Of a stretch of DNA of 64,000 nt, positions 1-12,646 are shown in pieces; positions within the stretch are counted from its first letter, which is position 1, and the number at the start of each line of letters is the position of its first letter. The notes under the pieces are model-generated. The model searched no databases. It had not been told where the DNA came from and saw only the letters and a list, made by a program, of their open reading frames with translations. The stretch spans positions 1-64,000 of the forward strand of contig QEYB01001406.1 of assembly GCA_017562135.1 (NCBI GenBank), in the 5' to 3' direction. Source of the stretch: Dipylidium caninum. Taxonomy: Eukaryota; Platyhelminthes; Cestoda; Cyclophyllidea; Dipylidiidae. The position numbers and the translations under genes are program-made.

Positions 1-23
1 GGAAAAGAGGGGGAGAAGAGAGA

Positions 24-112
24 TTAGGCGTTCATCATATAGTTCTTGTAGGCCAGCCGCGAGTGCATGACCACACTGCTAGTGTCGACTACTACGCTAT
101 AGCAGATGAACA
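24..112 (-). CDS. possible last exon of an unidentified membrane protein gene (partial)
   Basis: On the minus strand a short open segment ends in a TAA stop at 24-26. It reads as a hydrophobic stretch (FICYSVVVD) followed by a polar tail ending in KNYMMNA. The composition looks like the end of a coding exon, with a last membrane segment and a short cytoplasmic tail, rather than random DNA. A possible acceptor AG lies just upstream in the run gtgggagag near 112-120. I do not recognise the family. The rest of the gene would lie at higher coordinates but nothing there was recognised. It could also be a chance ORF. Confidence 0.2.
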
Positions 113-469
113 CTCCTCTCCCACCGCGGGTTGCTTTCTCGCGATAAAAAAGAATCACAGAAAAAATAAAAAGAAAAAAAAACCCTCGTCGTTGATTACA
201 CTCTTCGGCCCCTTGGCGAACGGAATGCACAGGCCATCTTGCAGTTGGACCCAGTATTGATACAACATTGACACCCCCTTAGTTAGCCGCTCTCGAGGCC
301 CCACAACCCCTCACAGTCCCATCAACTCACAGAGACGTGAGGAACATGTCCAGGCCCAGAGACCTAGAGAGTTCTGTCCACTTCGTGGAATAAAACTCTT
401 TTGTAATGTGTGTTTACTGGCAATATAACTTTTATCAAGACAATACAACGGCCATTTTATTAGTGATTT

Positions 470-1090
470 CATCCCAGATAGTATTTATAAGTCCCCAGTG
501 ACTTGATTTGTAACTCCTTCATTAAGGGATTTGTTTGCCCTAAAAGATTTGTTAAGGACCAAAACAAGTGATAATCGGAGGGTGGATGCACGAGAGAATT
601 TCCATCAGCCTCCTTCTGCAATGTTTCGAGGAATCTCCAAAGGGGCATGCGGCCCCTGACATTTTTCACCCCGCGTACAATGTTCTTCTCCTTCGTGAAC
701 ACAGCCTGCCAATTTACTCGGACTGTTTTCCTTCATCATCCAGTGGCCCGTCGACACTTCTTCAAGTGAGCCATCTCGTTCTCTTTTTCAAGGCGCATCA
801 TGAATTTTGTCCTCGCATGGCCACACACTTCCCGCAAAATCTCTCTATATCAGAGTCATATTTGCAGTTGAGGTGGAAGGGTTCCGGTTTTCCGAGTTTC
901 AAAAATGCGTTCCCTTTTCCTTTACGATATTTCAGAGATGATCTATTTTACACCACCAGTTATAATCAGCCTGTTCAAGAAGGGTTGGAGCTGCACCGAG
1001 GAAGCGGAGATGCATATATGAAGACTGCTCATAGCTCAAAATTCCACGTCTGAGTTCATTCATGTGGCGCGCATCATCTCGAACTTTCCA
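470..1090 (-). mobile_element. mariner-family transposase relic (copy 1)
   Basis: The minus strand shows a decayed mariner (IS630/Tc1/mariner superfamily) transposase. The clearest part is the third catalytic Asp region of the DD34D triad: HPP followed directly by SDYHLFWSLTNLLG, where intact mariners have HPPYSPDLAPSDYHLF, so the YSPDLAP part is deleted. Upstream in the element is an LETLQKEADGNSLVHPP stretch matching the usual LETLQKLQELGWEVLPHPP region. Higher coordinates are frameshifted, but at the DNA level resemble the copy at 40944-41834; both carry the string ctgagttcattcatg (plus-strand sense). No terminal inverted repeats were identified. The element is dead. Its upstream edge (about 1090-1110) nearly touches the outer edge of the left inverted-repeat arm. 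Confidence 0.7.
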
Positions 1091-2352
1091 CACCGAACTG
1101 CTTAAGAATACGGTCGGAAAGCAAAGAGTTCATTCTTGCCGATCCGGACTGATTCTCGTCTCTCGTCGACGCCAATCCTTTTAAGGAAATCAGAGTTCAC
1201 CGAGAAGAACTCGCTGCGGGTGACCTGCCTGCGGCGTGTGGAGCCATGGGAAAACGATGTTTTTGGAGGACAAATGAGCATTTGTTAGACAGTTTGCGTT
1301 AATGCGTCTGCCTTTTCAAAATCAAAGCTGTTGTGTGAAAAGCAGGGCGCAAACCACCCACGGGTTTAATTCGCAGTGCCAAGATTTCGGCCGCCGGTTT
1401 TGTCCCCGACTCGGTCCGGTGGCGGTCTTGGGCTCCTCACATCCTCCGATAGCCGCTTTCACCGAGCTATCATTGCGTCCAGCCATCCCCTGTCACGCCA
1501 ACATTCCGCAGCCAGTCGGGAGAATTTCCGGACGATGGACTCAGCTCTCACTTAGCCTCCCCACGAAAGCACTCCGTTTTCCCGAAGGAGAGCTCTGCCT
1601 TTCCGGCATCTCCTACACTCGCAGACCGCAACGTATTTTGCCCAAACAACCGCCTTTTGTCTCAGTCAGGCTGCGTCCTTGTTGCACGGAGCGCCCCACA
1701 CTTCGGCACCACATTCCCCGGCGGCGGCCATTGCTCAGTGTCACCACCTCACTTGCCTCACTCGCTCAACAAGGTGCTCCCTCGAAGTTGCCCCACACGC
1801 ATACCTGCCATTCGAGGTTGGGTCACTCGAGCTTCCCGCATGACAACCTTTTGCCATTCGAGCTGTCAAGCACACAATCCGCGTCTTTTGTTGGACGGGA
1901 GGAGACAGAAACTGCCACGCTTCCCCACTCACACCGAGAGGAAGTTCTTGTGGGACCGACTTCAACGAGGTGACACTCCCGTCTGGCGAGGCTGGTGGCG
2001 GCGAATGCGGGCAGGCGGCGGGCTGGCGCAGGCGGGCTGGCGGGCTGGCGGCAGGCGGGCAGGCGCACCCCTCCGCCACTATAACGCCCACTTGCTGCAC
2101 TTTCCCACTCAGTGGGCGTTGAGGAGGCGGCCCCATGCTGGCCCCATTGCTTTCCCCTGCATTTGCATTGCATTGTGGCACCACAAGTGTGCCACATTCC
2201 TCCTCCACAATTCACCTTGTACAAGTGCGAAGTGGGAAAGGGTGGGCGGAACTGGTCAGCTGCACCTTCCCACCTCCCCAACCTCCCACCTCCCCTTTCC
2301 TCGCACCACTCATAATTAGTCACATTCTGTGTGGTGCGTGTGTTTCCGCTTA

Positions 2353-2380
2353 CGTGTGTGTGTGTGTATGTGTGTGTGTG
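2353..2380. repeat. (GT)n microsatellite in the left arm
   Basis: Dinucleotide GT run interrupted once by GTAT. The counterpart in the right arm is a CA run at 16629-16654 of different length. Confidence 0.9.
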
Positions 2381-3463
2381 ACCAAGTGTTTGGCCAAGTG
2401 TGTGGGCGGATTGGCGCGTGATGTGTGCGAGGGAATGGCACTCTTTGCCCACTTTTGGTCACCAAGACACGCAAAAACGCTGTTTTCGCATTCACAGACC
2501 AGCCTCCCCAGTCGCGTTGTCCACATACTCCCCTCAGCGTGGCTCACTCACTCGCTTTCCTCCCGCATCGAAATTCCGCCACGCCAACTCGGCGGACGGA
2601 AGGACGATGGCAGGCAGAGCGGCGTGCATGGCCATGCAGCGCTGAGGCACGAGTATAATAATGGGCGAATGCGGTCAGCCAGTTTTTTGCCACTTCAACC
2701 CGTTTCCGCCCAATTTCGGCGCTGTGAACAGTCACAACAAAAGGGAGAATCAACCGGTTAACACTTCCGCCCTCTCCTGCACCACACACGCACAAACATT
2801 CTCCCAATCCGACGGTGGCGTCATTGGCGATGGCTGCAACATCCATCCACCTCGTAAATTACCTCGTCCGGGCTACAAGCGGCGAAGCCCAATTGCCCGA
2901 AAATACCACAAACCCAGAAGTTACAGTGCCGCCTTTCAGGGCGTCTGAGGTGATTGTGGCCTTCGGAGTGAGCCACACAGTCTCCCACCCGGTCATTTGT
3001 CACAGACCACGTGAGGGAGCACCTCAACGCCGTTTAGGGTAGGTGGGTGGATGCCTGCGAGGGGGAAGTGAAGTGGCACAGCATGCCGTGGGGCATATCG
3101 CCGCTCCCGCGAGACCTCCCTCCCCAAATCCCCGCGTCCCAAACATCCCGGTCTGCTCTCAGCCGCCCAACACAGCTCTTCCCCCTGCACGTAGGAAGAT
3201 CTGCACATACACGTACAGCCACAGAGCCACACACTGTGTCTTTCTCCTCCCGCCAAAAGCCGACTTACCCTGAATCTGCAGTCCAACCGAGTTGGCACGA
3301 GGCTGTCACCGGTGACTCGGTAAGAGAAAGTTGGTCTCAACGGGGTTGAGGAGGGACAAGTGCTCCTCCGCCTCCCATACCTCCTCCACCGAGGAAACTC
3401 ACTTCACTTGGCGGCTCTGGCTTACATCCCAACTTGGGTCATTCATTCTCCGCCCCCTCCTCA

Positions 3464-3502
3464 CGCCTATCGCCTATCGCCTATCGCCTATCGCCTATCG
3501 CC
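3464..3502. repeat. heptamer tandem repeat (CTATCGC)n
   Basis: About five head-to-tail copies of the 7-base unit GCCTATC. The reverse-complement counterpart in the right arm at 15535-15565 has fewer units, so copy number has changed since the arms duplicated. Confidence 0.9.
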
Positions 3503-4722
3503 CCCAAAATGGGCGGAGTGGAAGACAAGTGGGCAAAGCTAAACCCCCTCATCATCATCTGCTCCTCACGGGACGAGCAGACATCTGAGATTAGGGCACC
3601 AAAACGCAAACCCGAGGGAAACGCAGTTGGCGGAGCCATTGGCAGGGGAGAATCCTCAAAAGGCACGAAATGGCGATGCGTGTTTGCAGAACGCCAAGTA
3701 TCCAAATACGTGGGCAGTGTAATCGAGGGAAAGTGGAGTCTCGTTCCAGGGTTGGAAGAGCGAACATCCGCGAATCGTGTGAACACCAAAGTCAAAGTGT
3801 TGGTGAAGGAGGAGAAAGTGGTGTTTCTCTCATCAAGGGGGAATTTCCCACCTGTCCATCGCCTCAATGCCAAGTCGGTGTGCAAGGAGGCGAGAACAAA
3901 GATTTCGCCATGCTCTACGAGGCTTTTCGTTCAAACACACCATTTGCATTTGCCTCCCAATTGCCTCATCACCACACTCATTGACTGCAATGCTCCCGAG
4001 ATCAGTGGGGAGAAATGTCAACCAAAGTGGCATTGAGAGGCAAAAAAGTGGTGTGTAAGCCCACTTAAAGGTTGAGAATGACATTTCACTACGCCTCAGT
4101 TGCTTGACAGTTTTTAATTTCTTCAGCCAGCCACCTTGGTGCAGAAAACGCCTACGCCAGTGATTGCACTCCTCATTTGCATACACTCTCTGCTCCCTCG
4201 TACGACTGCTTCCTTACTCATGGCGTGTGCCTCGTCCCGCCCTACCCACATCGAGGCCCCCTCGCCCCTCGCCCCTCGCCCCTCCGTCCTTCGCCTAACT
4301 GCAGCGGTTGCCCATTTCACGTTCGCGAAGGTGGACTGAAGGCGAGGAGAAAGACAGTTTTGGGTGAAATTCCTGCCTGGACGAGCATTACCAGTGGGCG
4401 GACTGGTTAGAAGAGAGGCGTTTGAGGTGTCGGTGTGTTGGTGTGTGTGTTGGTGTGGATTGCAAGTGAAGGGGGAAGTTGACATGTCAAAGGGGTGTCA
4501 ACAAAACACTTTTGCCACAGGAGATGTCAAGAGTAGATGGACATCTCCTTCCACCGTCTCCAACTAATCTGACAGCGACTCATGGTGAACTGCTTTTTGG
4601 ACCCTCAGGGAACCTGTTGACGTCTTGCCCTTTCCCATCTGGCCACAAGGTCACTATGACGGTGGCAGACTGGCCCACCGAGGCCAGGATGAGGCGATTT
4701 TGGAGTTGGCTTTAATTACTGG

Positions 4723-6243
4723 AAACCGTTTCCATAATTTTCGACCTTGCCTCACTATTTTGGAGTGCAGGAGAATTTTAGCACACCATACTGTAATTTT
4801 GAATCCCTAATCCACCTCTGTTCAGTGCTAAGGTAGTTACACAGTAACGATAGGGTAGAGAATGGGTGGAATGTGCAGAAGATGGCAGCCCTAGTCTCTG
4901 TTTTGTGCCCAAACTAAGCTTACAACATTGTGGCGCACCGTAACAATGTTCTACCTTATCGTATTCATTGCATTCCTGCCTGTATGCAGGTGTCAGCCAT
5001 GCGATATCCACCATCCTGTTTGTGATGCTCTTAGGACGACTTAATTTTCGAAGGAATTTGGTCACCCTATTTTTTTCAACCACATATGTATTGTTGGCTC
5101 TTAGTACAGCGTCTACTATCAGTCGCATTTAACGTTCTGTCTCATAGAATGAGCATACGCCTCATCTAAATTAAGCGTCGCTATTTGTATGATAAGCTTC
5201 AACTGGCTTCCACAGCTCACACGATTGTGGTGGTACGGAATTTCCTGAGACTTTTAACTGGCAAGCGGAGTGGGCGACAGGAAGGAATTTTATTCTACTG
5301 TACTTCTGCTGTTATCTGCGCAATAATGATAGCAATGTCAGGTAATTAAGTTTCGTGAAGGTCTGAAAAAAGACTAGCCAGTCACAGATATCAATTTAGG
5401 ATATTTTCATTATACAGCAAGTGCTGAACTTCAATGACAAAGTGGGTTGCCAAACTCCAAATTAGGTACTCGTTGATATAATGTTTATTTATGAACGTAT
5501 CACCAGTAACCTTCGCATAATCGGTGATTTCAGCACGAAATTGGTTGGAATTGGGTTTCCAATCCTGTGCATTACTTGAAGAAAAGCCAAAAAACGGGGT
5601 TAAGGGCTCAAAGAAATGGTAAGATACACAAGAGCAGAATTTCTGCAGTTGTATTAAATTGGGTTTAGTATAATTATACCTTTGTGATGGTTGATTCGAT
5701 CAGCTTGCGTATAGGAAAATAACCCTTCGAGGTGTCGCTTAAGGGTTTTAAGCATATCAAAATACTTTAAGGATTTATTCCAGGTATCGAAGTATGCCCA
5801 GAATCCTCGAATCGATCTTGTTCCTTACCATTCTCTTTCATTTTGCATGCCTTTGCGAACGTAAAAATAACGCTACAAAATAACATACAAAACTTGGGTT
5901 TTAATAAGCGTTGAATTAACATGAGTGATTTTGTGTATTCCACATTTAACTTAATTTGCGTTTGCGTTCAAATTATTAACAGTAAACCAAAAATATTATT
6001 GTGTGTTATAGTGGTTAGTTGGCAAGGCAGATTATTGAATCGATTAATGCAGAGTACTTTCAATTTCGGATAATTTTTTGTTTGAATGTGTTAGTCGCCG
6101 GAAACTTTCGATTCCGTGTTTACCGCATCGGACTCATTCGGTGGCTCTAGCCTTTTGCAATGGTGCGGTTTCGCGTTCCTACTACAGTTTCGAGGAATTT
6201 CTGACTTCTTGCCCTTTATGAATCCTATATGCTTGGGTTTTAG
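4723..6243. other. AT-richer interval with no recognised gene
   Basis: This stretch separates the left repeat arm from the calmodulin relic. A 116-codon open frame on the minus strand at 4778-5128 (containing VVEKNRVTKFLRKLSR) was examined, but I could not tie it to a known family and it has no clear splice or start context. Nothing else is supported here. Confidence 0.5.
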
Positions 6244-6721
<478 letters not shown>

Positions 6722-7276
6722 CTTCAACTCGTCACGAAGTGGATCAGTTCAATGTGTTTTCGCGTTAACCGACGTTGGCGAATTCCCCTGACTGTTCCTT
6801 GCGTTTCTGACGTGTTGATATTTTTCACTAAATGACTTCGTGTTATCATTCCGTGCTCAAGCAGCTGAACAAAATTTTACCTATTATATATCTAGATATA
6901 TGCAACACACGATTGTAAGACTCGCTTTTGCGCTTACAACTCTCATGGTTTCCACGTTTGGCGCGTCGCAACTATCATAAATCCCCAGTAAAGCCATGTA
7001 TTTTCTCCTCCATTTTCTTTATACCTATTAAAAGTGTTGATTGTCGCTTAGACGACGCTGTGATCAAGTTGTGTATTTACTGGTCTCATTGTCTAATTCT
7101 TAGGTGGAAGTAGATTATGGCCCTAACTGTATTCTCGTGGTCTGCATTGTGTCTGCACTTCCGGGATAGCCGTTGATGTCAACGGTTTGTCTGTGGAATT
7201 CTTTCTTCGGTGTTGTCTGATGTGTTTCGACCGCTTTTGTCGGATGCTGAGCGTTCGGTTCGTTGTCTTTTTTTAG

Positions 7277-7305
7277 AATTCGTTACTATGATGACGACGA
7301 AGTAG
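7277..7305 (+). pseudogene. second calmodulin-type last exon
   Basis: After an acceptor of seven T residues and AG, the frame reads AA TTC GTT ACT ATG ATG ACG ACG AAG TAG, that is EFVTMMTTK plus stop, in the same phase as the last exon at 6693-6721. About 580 bp separate the two. The following 3' flanks also look related: both contain tcaactcgt or tcagctcgt followed by a variant of tcaagtcaatgtg. This is therefore a duplicated 3' exon with its 3' UTR. Together with the broken upstream exons it is probably a relic, although two alternative last exons cannot be excluded from sequence alone. Confidence 0.8.
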
Positions 7306-8914
7306 TCCACCTCTTCAGCTCGTGTACTATCAAGTCAATGTGCTACTCACTTTTTTCTTCCCATTTGACTGCATTCGCTTATTGTTTCTTACTCCTCACT
7401 GCATGAATTCCAGGAAGCATTTTTATCACTTATCCGCTTACTGACATCGACAGCTGGACCTGTTGAGGGTCCACATCCCTGGTTATGATGTCCTCTCTAT
7501 TTCCATCACTTCCCCACCTTTCCGTCTCCACTGTACATTTTTGTCGCAAACGGACCTGTCTAGGTAGACCTCACATTAAGGTTTTGTGTTTAGCGTCCTT
7601 TATCATAAAAGGCCTTCCTAAACACTCCATTAAGTCATCAGCCTTATCGTTAGACACAGTCCTGCCTCATTCCTCTGTTTAGTGTATAACAGCGGGGATG
7701 ATCTTGAAGGTTCAGTGACTAGTTCCCTTATCGCTGTCTTCTCTTGTCCATCTGAAGATCTGATTTATTTGACTCATCCCTGGTTGCAACTACTTCTTGA
7801 TGTGATGTGCGGGCGCCTGGATTAAGTGCGAGCTCTTAATAATAACATCAAATATATTATCTATACATAGATAATTTAGTTTTTTTTCACACGTGGCGGG
7901 GCGATGTGCGTTGTCGACAGAATGGTAGAAAGAGGTGAATTTGATTGCGCCTGGCCATGGTCGCGGTGTTTGGTTCCGCGATTTGCGATTCGTGCCTTCG
8001 CTGTCATGATACGTTGAGCTGGGTTGGTTCATCACGGTGGGGGTCATGACCTCGAATGATGCTGCCGGCCCTAAACGCTCACCCGTGATTTCCGCATGTA
8101 AATGGCGGCTGTCATGAAGTTCACGATGTTTCCATTCGCACAATTTGACACTATCCTCGTATTAGAATCACACAAACGCTACCACTGCTTAACGAGGTCA
8201 GTCAATCGCGGCAAAAGCTTCACTTTTACTTCCGAGTTATTCAACATTAGTTGGATGGTCGCGTGGACCAGACTCCCCGTTACTGCATGCAACCCTGTGG
8301 GAGCCCGCAGGGGACGTTTTACGGAATGGAGACGACTCGATGGGCGGTGCGGGCACGCGAGGTTGGGTAGGCGGACGGTTGCGTCCAGCGCAACGCAAGG
8401 GATCCGTCAGGGGACGCGAGACGAGGTCTTGGGCCTAATGGTCGCCCGGGTTTCCACTTAGTGGAGCATCTCCTCTCACCCACCATAACTTCTTTTGCGG
8501 CCTCCATCACGCCGGTCGCGTATATGCGCCGAGTTGAATTAAGATGGGGCAACGCCTAGGACTGCTTTTATCCTAATTGCCAACGTCTGCCCCTTCCTTC
8601 CTCCCTCTGGGTTTCAAACTCTACCATCCAATTCACACTGGACTAATGGAGGGGTTTTTACAAACCTGGTTAGGGGTAAATCTGCTGCTCTGGTACTTTG
8701 AGTAAGCTTAAGATGACGGTAGAGGAAAGTAGCTTATCAAAAAAACGAGATGAAATTTCTAAGATCCCGACTCGACGCCGCCTGTTTGCATACATCTGTT
8801 CAGGTGATACACTAATTGTAGTCTCAACTTGGGGCGAAACAAAGTTATCACGCACACAAGCATAATTAATTGTCTGTCACGTTCGCAGCAAGTGTCTCGG
8901 GGGCGACTCTCCTC

Positions 8915-8940
8915 TTTCTCTCTCTCTCTCTCTCTCTCTC
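8915..8940. repeat. (CT)n microsatellite
   Basis: Dinucleotide CT run of roughly 13 units. Confidence 0.9.
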
Positions 8941-10716
8941 GTCATGGCTCCCGACACTGCGCTGTTGTTAATACTTGACGAAAAAAAAGGACGAAAAAGC
9001 CCCCGTCTACTCTCCGGCTCCTGTCACCACGCACCTGCTCTGAGATTCCACGTGCAAACAACGGTCACGCGAATGAGACGTGGTGGGAGGCTTGTTCGAG
9101 CTCAAGTTGGCCTTAGTGACATGTTTGCTCGTGACCTGATTGATCAGTTCACATATGTACGGCATGAGATGTTGTTTTTTTTTCATACTCTTGCCAGTTG
9201 GCTGCAGACATGGTCAAAGTTGGTAACGACGGTGATGGGGACGAGGAGGAGGATCGACAAGGTCGAGGTCCTCCGCCTTTACCACTATTGCGGGACTCGC
9301 TTTTTCCGCTTATCCTCCATGCTGTAGTCATCGCTGTCGCCAGTCACATCGGATTCCGTTCGGTGCATCACGGGCGCTCTTGTCATTGGAACTCGTGGGG
9401 GAAAAACCAATTGAGGGGAGAATTGACAGTATCCCCATTGGTGACCCGTGACCCTGTCGTCTTCGTTTCGGTTTCACCTTTGAGTCGACAACGAAAGTGG
9501 TTTGATTGAACCAGTCAGTCGTGTGCTTCCTTCCTCCATTAATGTGTTTTGCCGTGACCCTGTGGGCAAATTTCTGCAAGTCCAAGTGGGAGCAAACGAC
9601 TGAAAGTTTATCTAAACCGCTGGGCCAGTGGGGAGTAGGCACCACAGCTAGTCTAATGGATTTTGGAAATTCAAGCTTCATGCTGTAATTTAGTTAATTA
9701 AAGCCATGAATTAAGATTAATTATTTATTTCCGTCTGCACCCACAACAAGCCCGTTTGGCATAATTAATGATTAGAATCCTGGGCAGGACGAATAATTTC
9801 CTAAGGTCGTGTAGCTCCCCAGGCCAGGAAGTGGGAGGATAACACCCCTAACACCCCTACACACAGGCTGCAATCTGTCCATCACACTTCTTCGAGGGTT
9901 GCGACACCCAAACATCGTGGCCAGGCGCATGAAAGCACAGACAAAGACATTCGCTTAGTCCTGAGGCACGAACAAGTGGCTTTACTGAGTACTGCATAGC
10001 ACCACGGGAACGCTGCCCCTGTGTCAGAAATGTTGGTCACATGCCCCCCGCCCGAGGCAGCAATTGTGATTTCACGGAAGATCGCCTCCACTCCGAGTGT
10101 GGGACCATCCGGTGTGGATAAATGTGCCAAAATGTGCACACCTCAGCCACGGAGGAGGCAGTATGCACGGAATCCGCGCCACGAGTGCCCCACAGCCTCC
10201 CCGATCGCAAAGGCAATTGGAGGGACGGTCGACCTTCCCAAGGGAGAGGGACGCTTGCGTTTGCAAGCACTCGAGTGGTCGCAGCAGAGCCAAATAAGCC
10301 ACTTTATTCTATGAGAGGCAAAAAAGTGTCAAATTTCTAACCCACTTTGCTTCGATGGGAGTTGTGACGGCCTATTTCATTGAATGGGAAAGAATGGTGG
10401 AACCGAAAAAACTAGGCTAGAAGTAGGAAAGCCAGGTTGATGTGATCCACACCGGAGTAAACTTCTGATTGACAGCAGGTTATGACACTCGAACGTCAAG
10501 AGCACATAAACCACTGGGCAAGTGTTGATGAGACTCTTTTTGGCGCAGACTGCGTTTCAAACAGCGGCCGAAGTGACTTATCACATCGGGGTCCTTGCAA
10601 AACAAGTTGGCAGCTGAATGACGGACGCCCACCAAAACCTCGTCTGTCCATTTTGCCTTGACAGATTGCACATTCGCTCGGTGGGTTGACAGAAATCCGC
10701 CTTCACAACGATTGCG

Positions 10717-10720
<4 letters not shown>

Positions 10721-10748
<28 letters not shown>
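10721..10748. repeat. (GT)n microsatellite
   Basis: Uninterrupted GT run of about 14 units. Confidence 0.9.
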
Positions 10749-11293
10749 AAGGTGCGAGCTTAAACCTTCCCAGCAATTCTGCGCGCCGCCATTACGGCTG
10801 TTTAGACCTTTCTCAAGCCCTGGCAGCGCCTCCTCCGCCGACAGTCCACGCGCCACTTCGCGTCCACTCGCAGGCGCTCGCTTTCGCTTCCAGCCAACTT
10901 CTTCTTCTTCCTTCCACCTCGCCCTCGATGCAAAATGGTGTGCCGAGAAGATGCCGGTCTCCTCACTAATTACTCTTCCATCTGGGGCAAACAGTTTAAC
11001 ATCATACGTAATAAATTTAGGCATAAAGTGTTTTTTTCTGCGCATGTCCGATTCCGACTACAGGACGCCTTTCCGGCGTCAAAGGACAGGAAAGTCCACC
11101 TGTTTTCCCCCTACACTGAAGCCTCGCAACAGACCGAAGGCGCAGCTGGGACGAGCGGCTGTCAACGCGCCTTATTTCGTCCATCAACTCGGTCGAAATA
11201 TGGAAAGGCTGACAGACGAATACACCCGCTTGTCAAGAGATCAGACCTTCGCTCCGTCGACCCAATTGCCGCATCCCCTTTCGTCGCCGTCTC

Positions 11294-11320
11294 GAACGAA
11301 CTAACGAACGAACGAACGAG
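11294..11320. repeat. (GAAC)n tetranucleotide repeat
   Basis: Imperfect GAAC/AACG units in tandem, with one early interruption (CTAACG). Confidence 0.85.
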
Positions 11321-12481
11321 CAATTGGATCCTCCCCGGCCTCGTCGGTGGGTAACCCGGCCTCTGCCTAGTACATTTACATTCGCAATCCCTTTTCGCCT
11401 TTAGCTCAAGTCAAGAAGCATCGGTGAAGGAAAATTATGAAGTGATTTGTCTTCATTCTTCTGATTTCTCAAAATTAACTCTCCTCAGGACATCGTTAGG
11501 TGGACCAGATTGGTAGAACAAGATTAATATTAAAATCTCGGTTTAAACGGGGCGCAGAGGCAGGGAAGCTGCAGACTCCTCAACTCCGCCGCAAACAGAG
11601 CAAAATCTCCGCGAACATGTTTGGTGCTTTTAGTATAGTCGTCTTTTTTTTTAAATTACCAAGCCACCTTCCGTCCCCTGCCATCCCCTGCCATCCCACC
11701 CTTCCTTCCGGCTGTCTACCACCTTCCTCACCACCGCCGAGACTTAATTAAGCACTCTTTATTCACGTCTTAAATTTCGTCTCCAATTCACTTTTCCCCA
11801 ACAATAAAAATGTCCAAGTGCATTTGAATCCGCTTGAAGGTTACTCTCTCTGCCCCTTGTCCCACTCTACTGTCTTTCGTTGCTAAGGTGAAGCCTCACA
11901 TACTGGTTTAACTTCCGTCTGTTTTTCTTTTTTCCTTTACTCCACCTCTTTTATCCCCTCCGTACTTAAGGAGGATTATTCGACGTCTTCTTCTTCCACT
12001 ATGGGTCTTTTTTGGGCAAACTTCACTTATTTCCTTAGGTGTCCATCCAATGGATTCGAGGCTGCATTAAAGGGCTGCGAGGAGCTTGCAGTCTACTAGA
12101 AGCAGCCTGATTAAGGAAAACGCGTTAATTAAATCCTCGTAAGGTTTGTCCCCGCAGGACTGCAATCGGTCCCTGTTGCCTGCCGAAGGGAGAATGGTGC
12201 TGTGCCTGGCCTCCTTCCGAACCTGTAGATGCGCGGACCGGAACGAGGCCAGTGTTCCCCAATGCCTACTGTTTAATGCGATCAAAGCTCTTATTTTCCT
12301 GTCTCCTATGGTCTCGAAGGCCACTAGGGACGCATGTGGACGGGTTCGTGTGTGTGTGCGTATGCGTACGCGTGTAGAGGTGGCGGCGGAGGCGGTGGTG
12401 GTGGTGGTGGTGGAAGAGTGGCAATGGGGGAGAGATCGGATTTGCTCCAGTCTCCCCCGGCCTAGTCTAGCCCCAACCGCT

Positions 12482-12560
12482 CCTCGCCTCGCCTCGCCTC
12501 GCCTCGCCTCGCCTCGCCTCTCCTCACCTCACCTCTCCTCGCCTCTCTCCTCCTCGCTCC
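12482..12560. repeat. (CCTCG)n pentanucleotide repeat grading into CCTCT/CCTCA
   Basis: Seven near-perfect GCCTC units are followed by degenerate CTCCT and ACCTC variants. The tract is strand-asymmetric, pyrimidine-rich on the plus strand. Confidence 0.9.
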
Positions 12561-12619
12561 TCCTCGCCCAGCGCGCGGCTTTCGCAATTTCAATATCGAT
12601 CGCGCGGACACAGAGCAGT

Positions 12620-12646
12620 GTGCGTGCGTGCGTGCGTGCGTGTGTG
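12620..12646. repeat. (TGCG)n tetranucleotide repeat
   Basis: Tandem GTGC units grading into GTGT, in a CpG-rich context. Confidence 0.85.

Larger units (their letters stand above)
1120..4722 (+). repeat. left arm of a large imperfect inverted repeat
   Basis: This 3.6 kb block reappears reverse-complemented at about 14330-17862. Matching landmarks in the same order are the outer edge with the aatcagagttcaccgagaag segment (1188-1210 against about 17780-17803), a GT/CA dinucleotide run, a heptamer tract of CTATCGC units, and the inner edge with the segment ending in aggatgaggcg followed by ggctttaatt (about 4685-4718 against 14335-14370). In a 300-base sample near the inner edge I estimate about 90 per cent identity with small indels, so the duplication is not recent. 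The arm is GC-rich and carries overlapping open frames on both strands, but nothing matches a family I recognise. It may be a segmental inverted duplication or two copies of a long non-autonomous element. Confidence 0.93.

Noticed and set aside
568..1053. 161-codon plus-strand frame
   Set aside because: It is antisense to the mariner transposase relic on the minus strand; the recognisable motifs are on the minus strand.
1302..2761. Set of long overlapping frames on both strands in the left arm
   Set aside because: All three frames and both strands are open because of base composition; the matching right-arm frames are shifted by indels, so conserved coding is not supported here.
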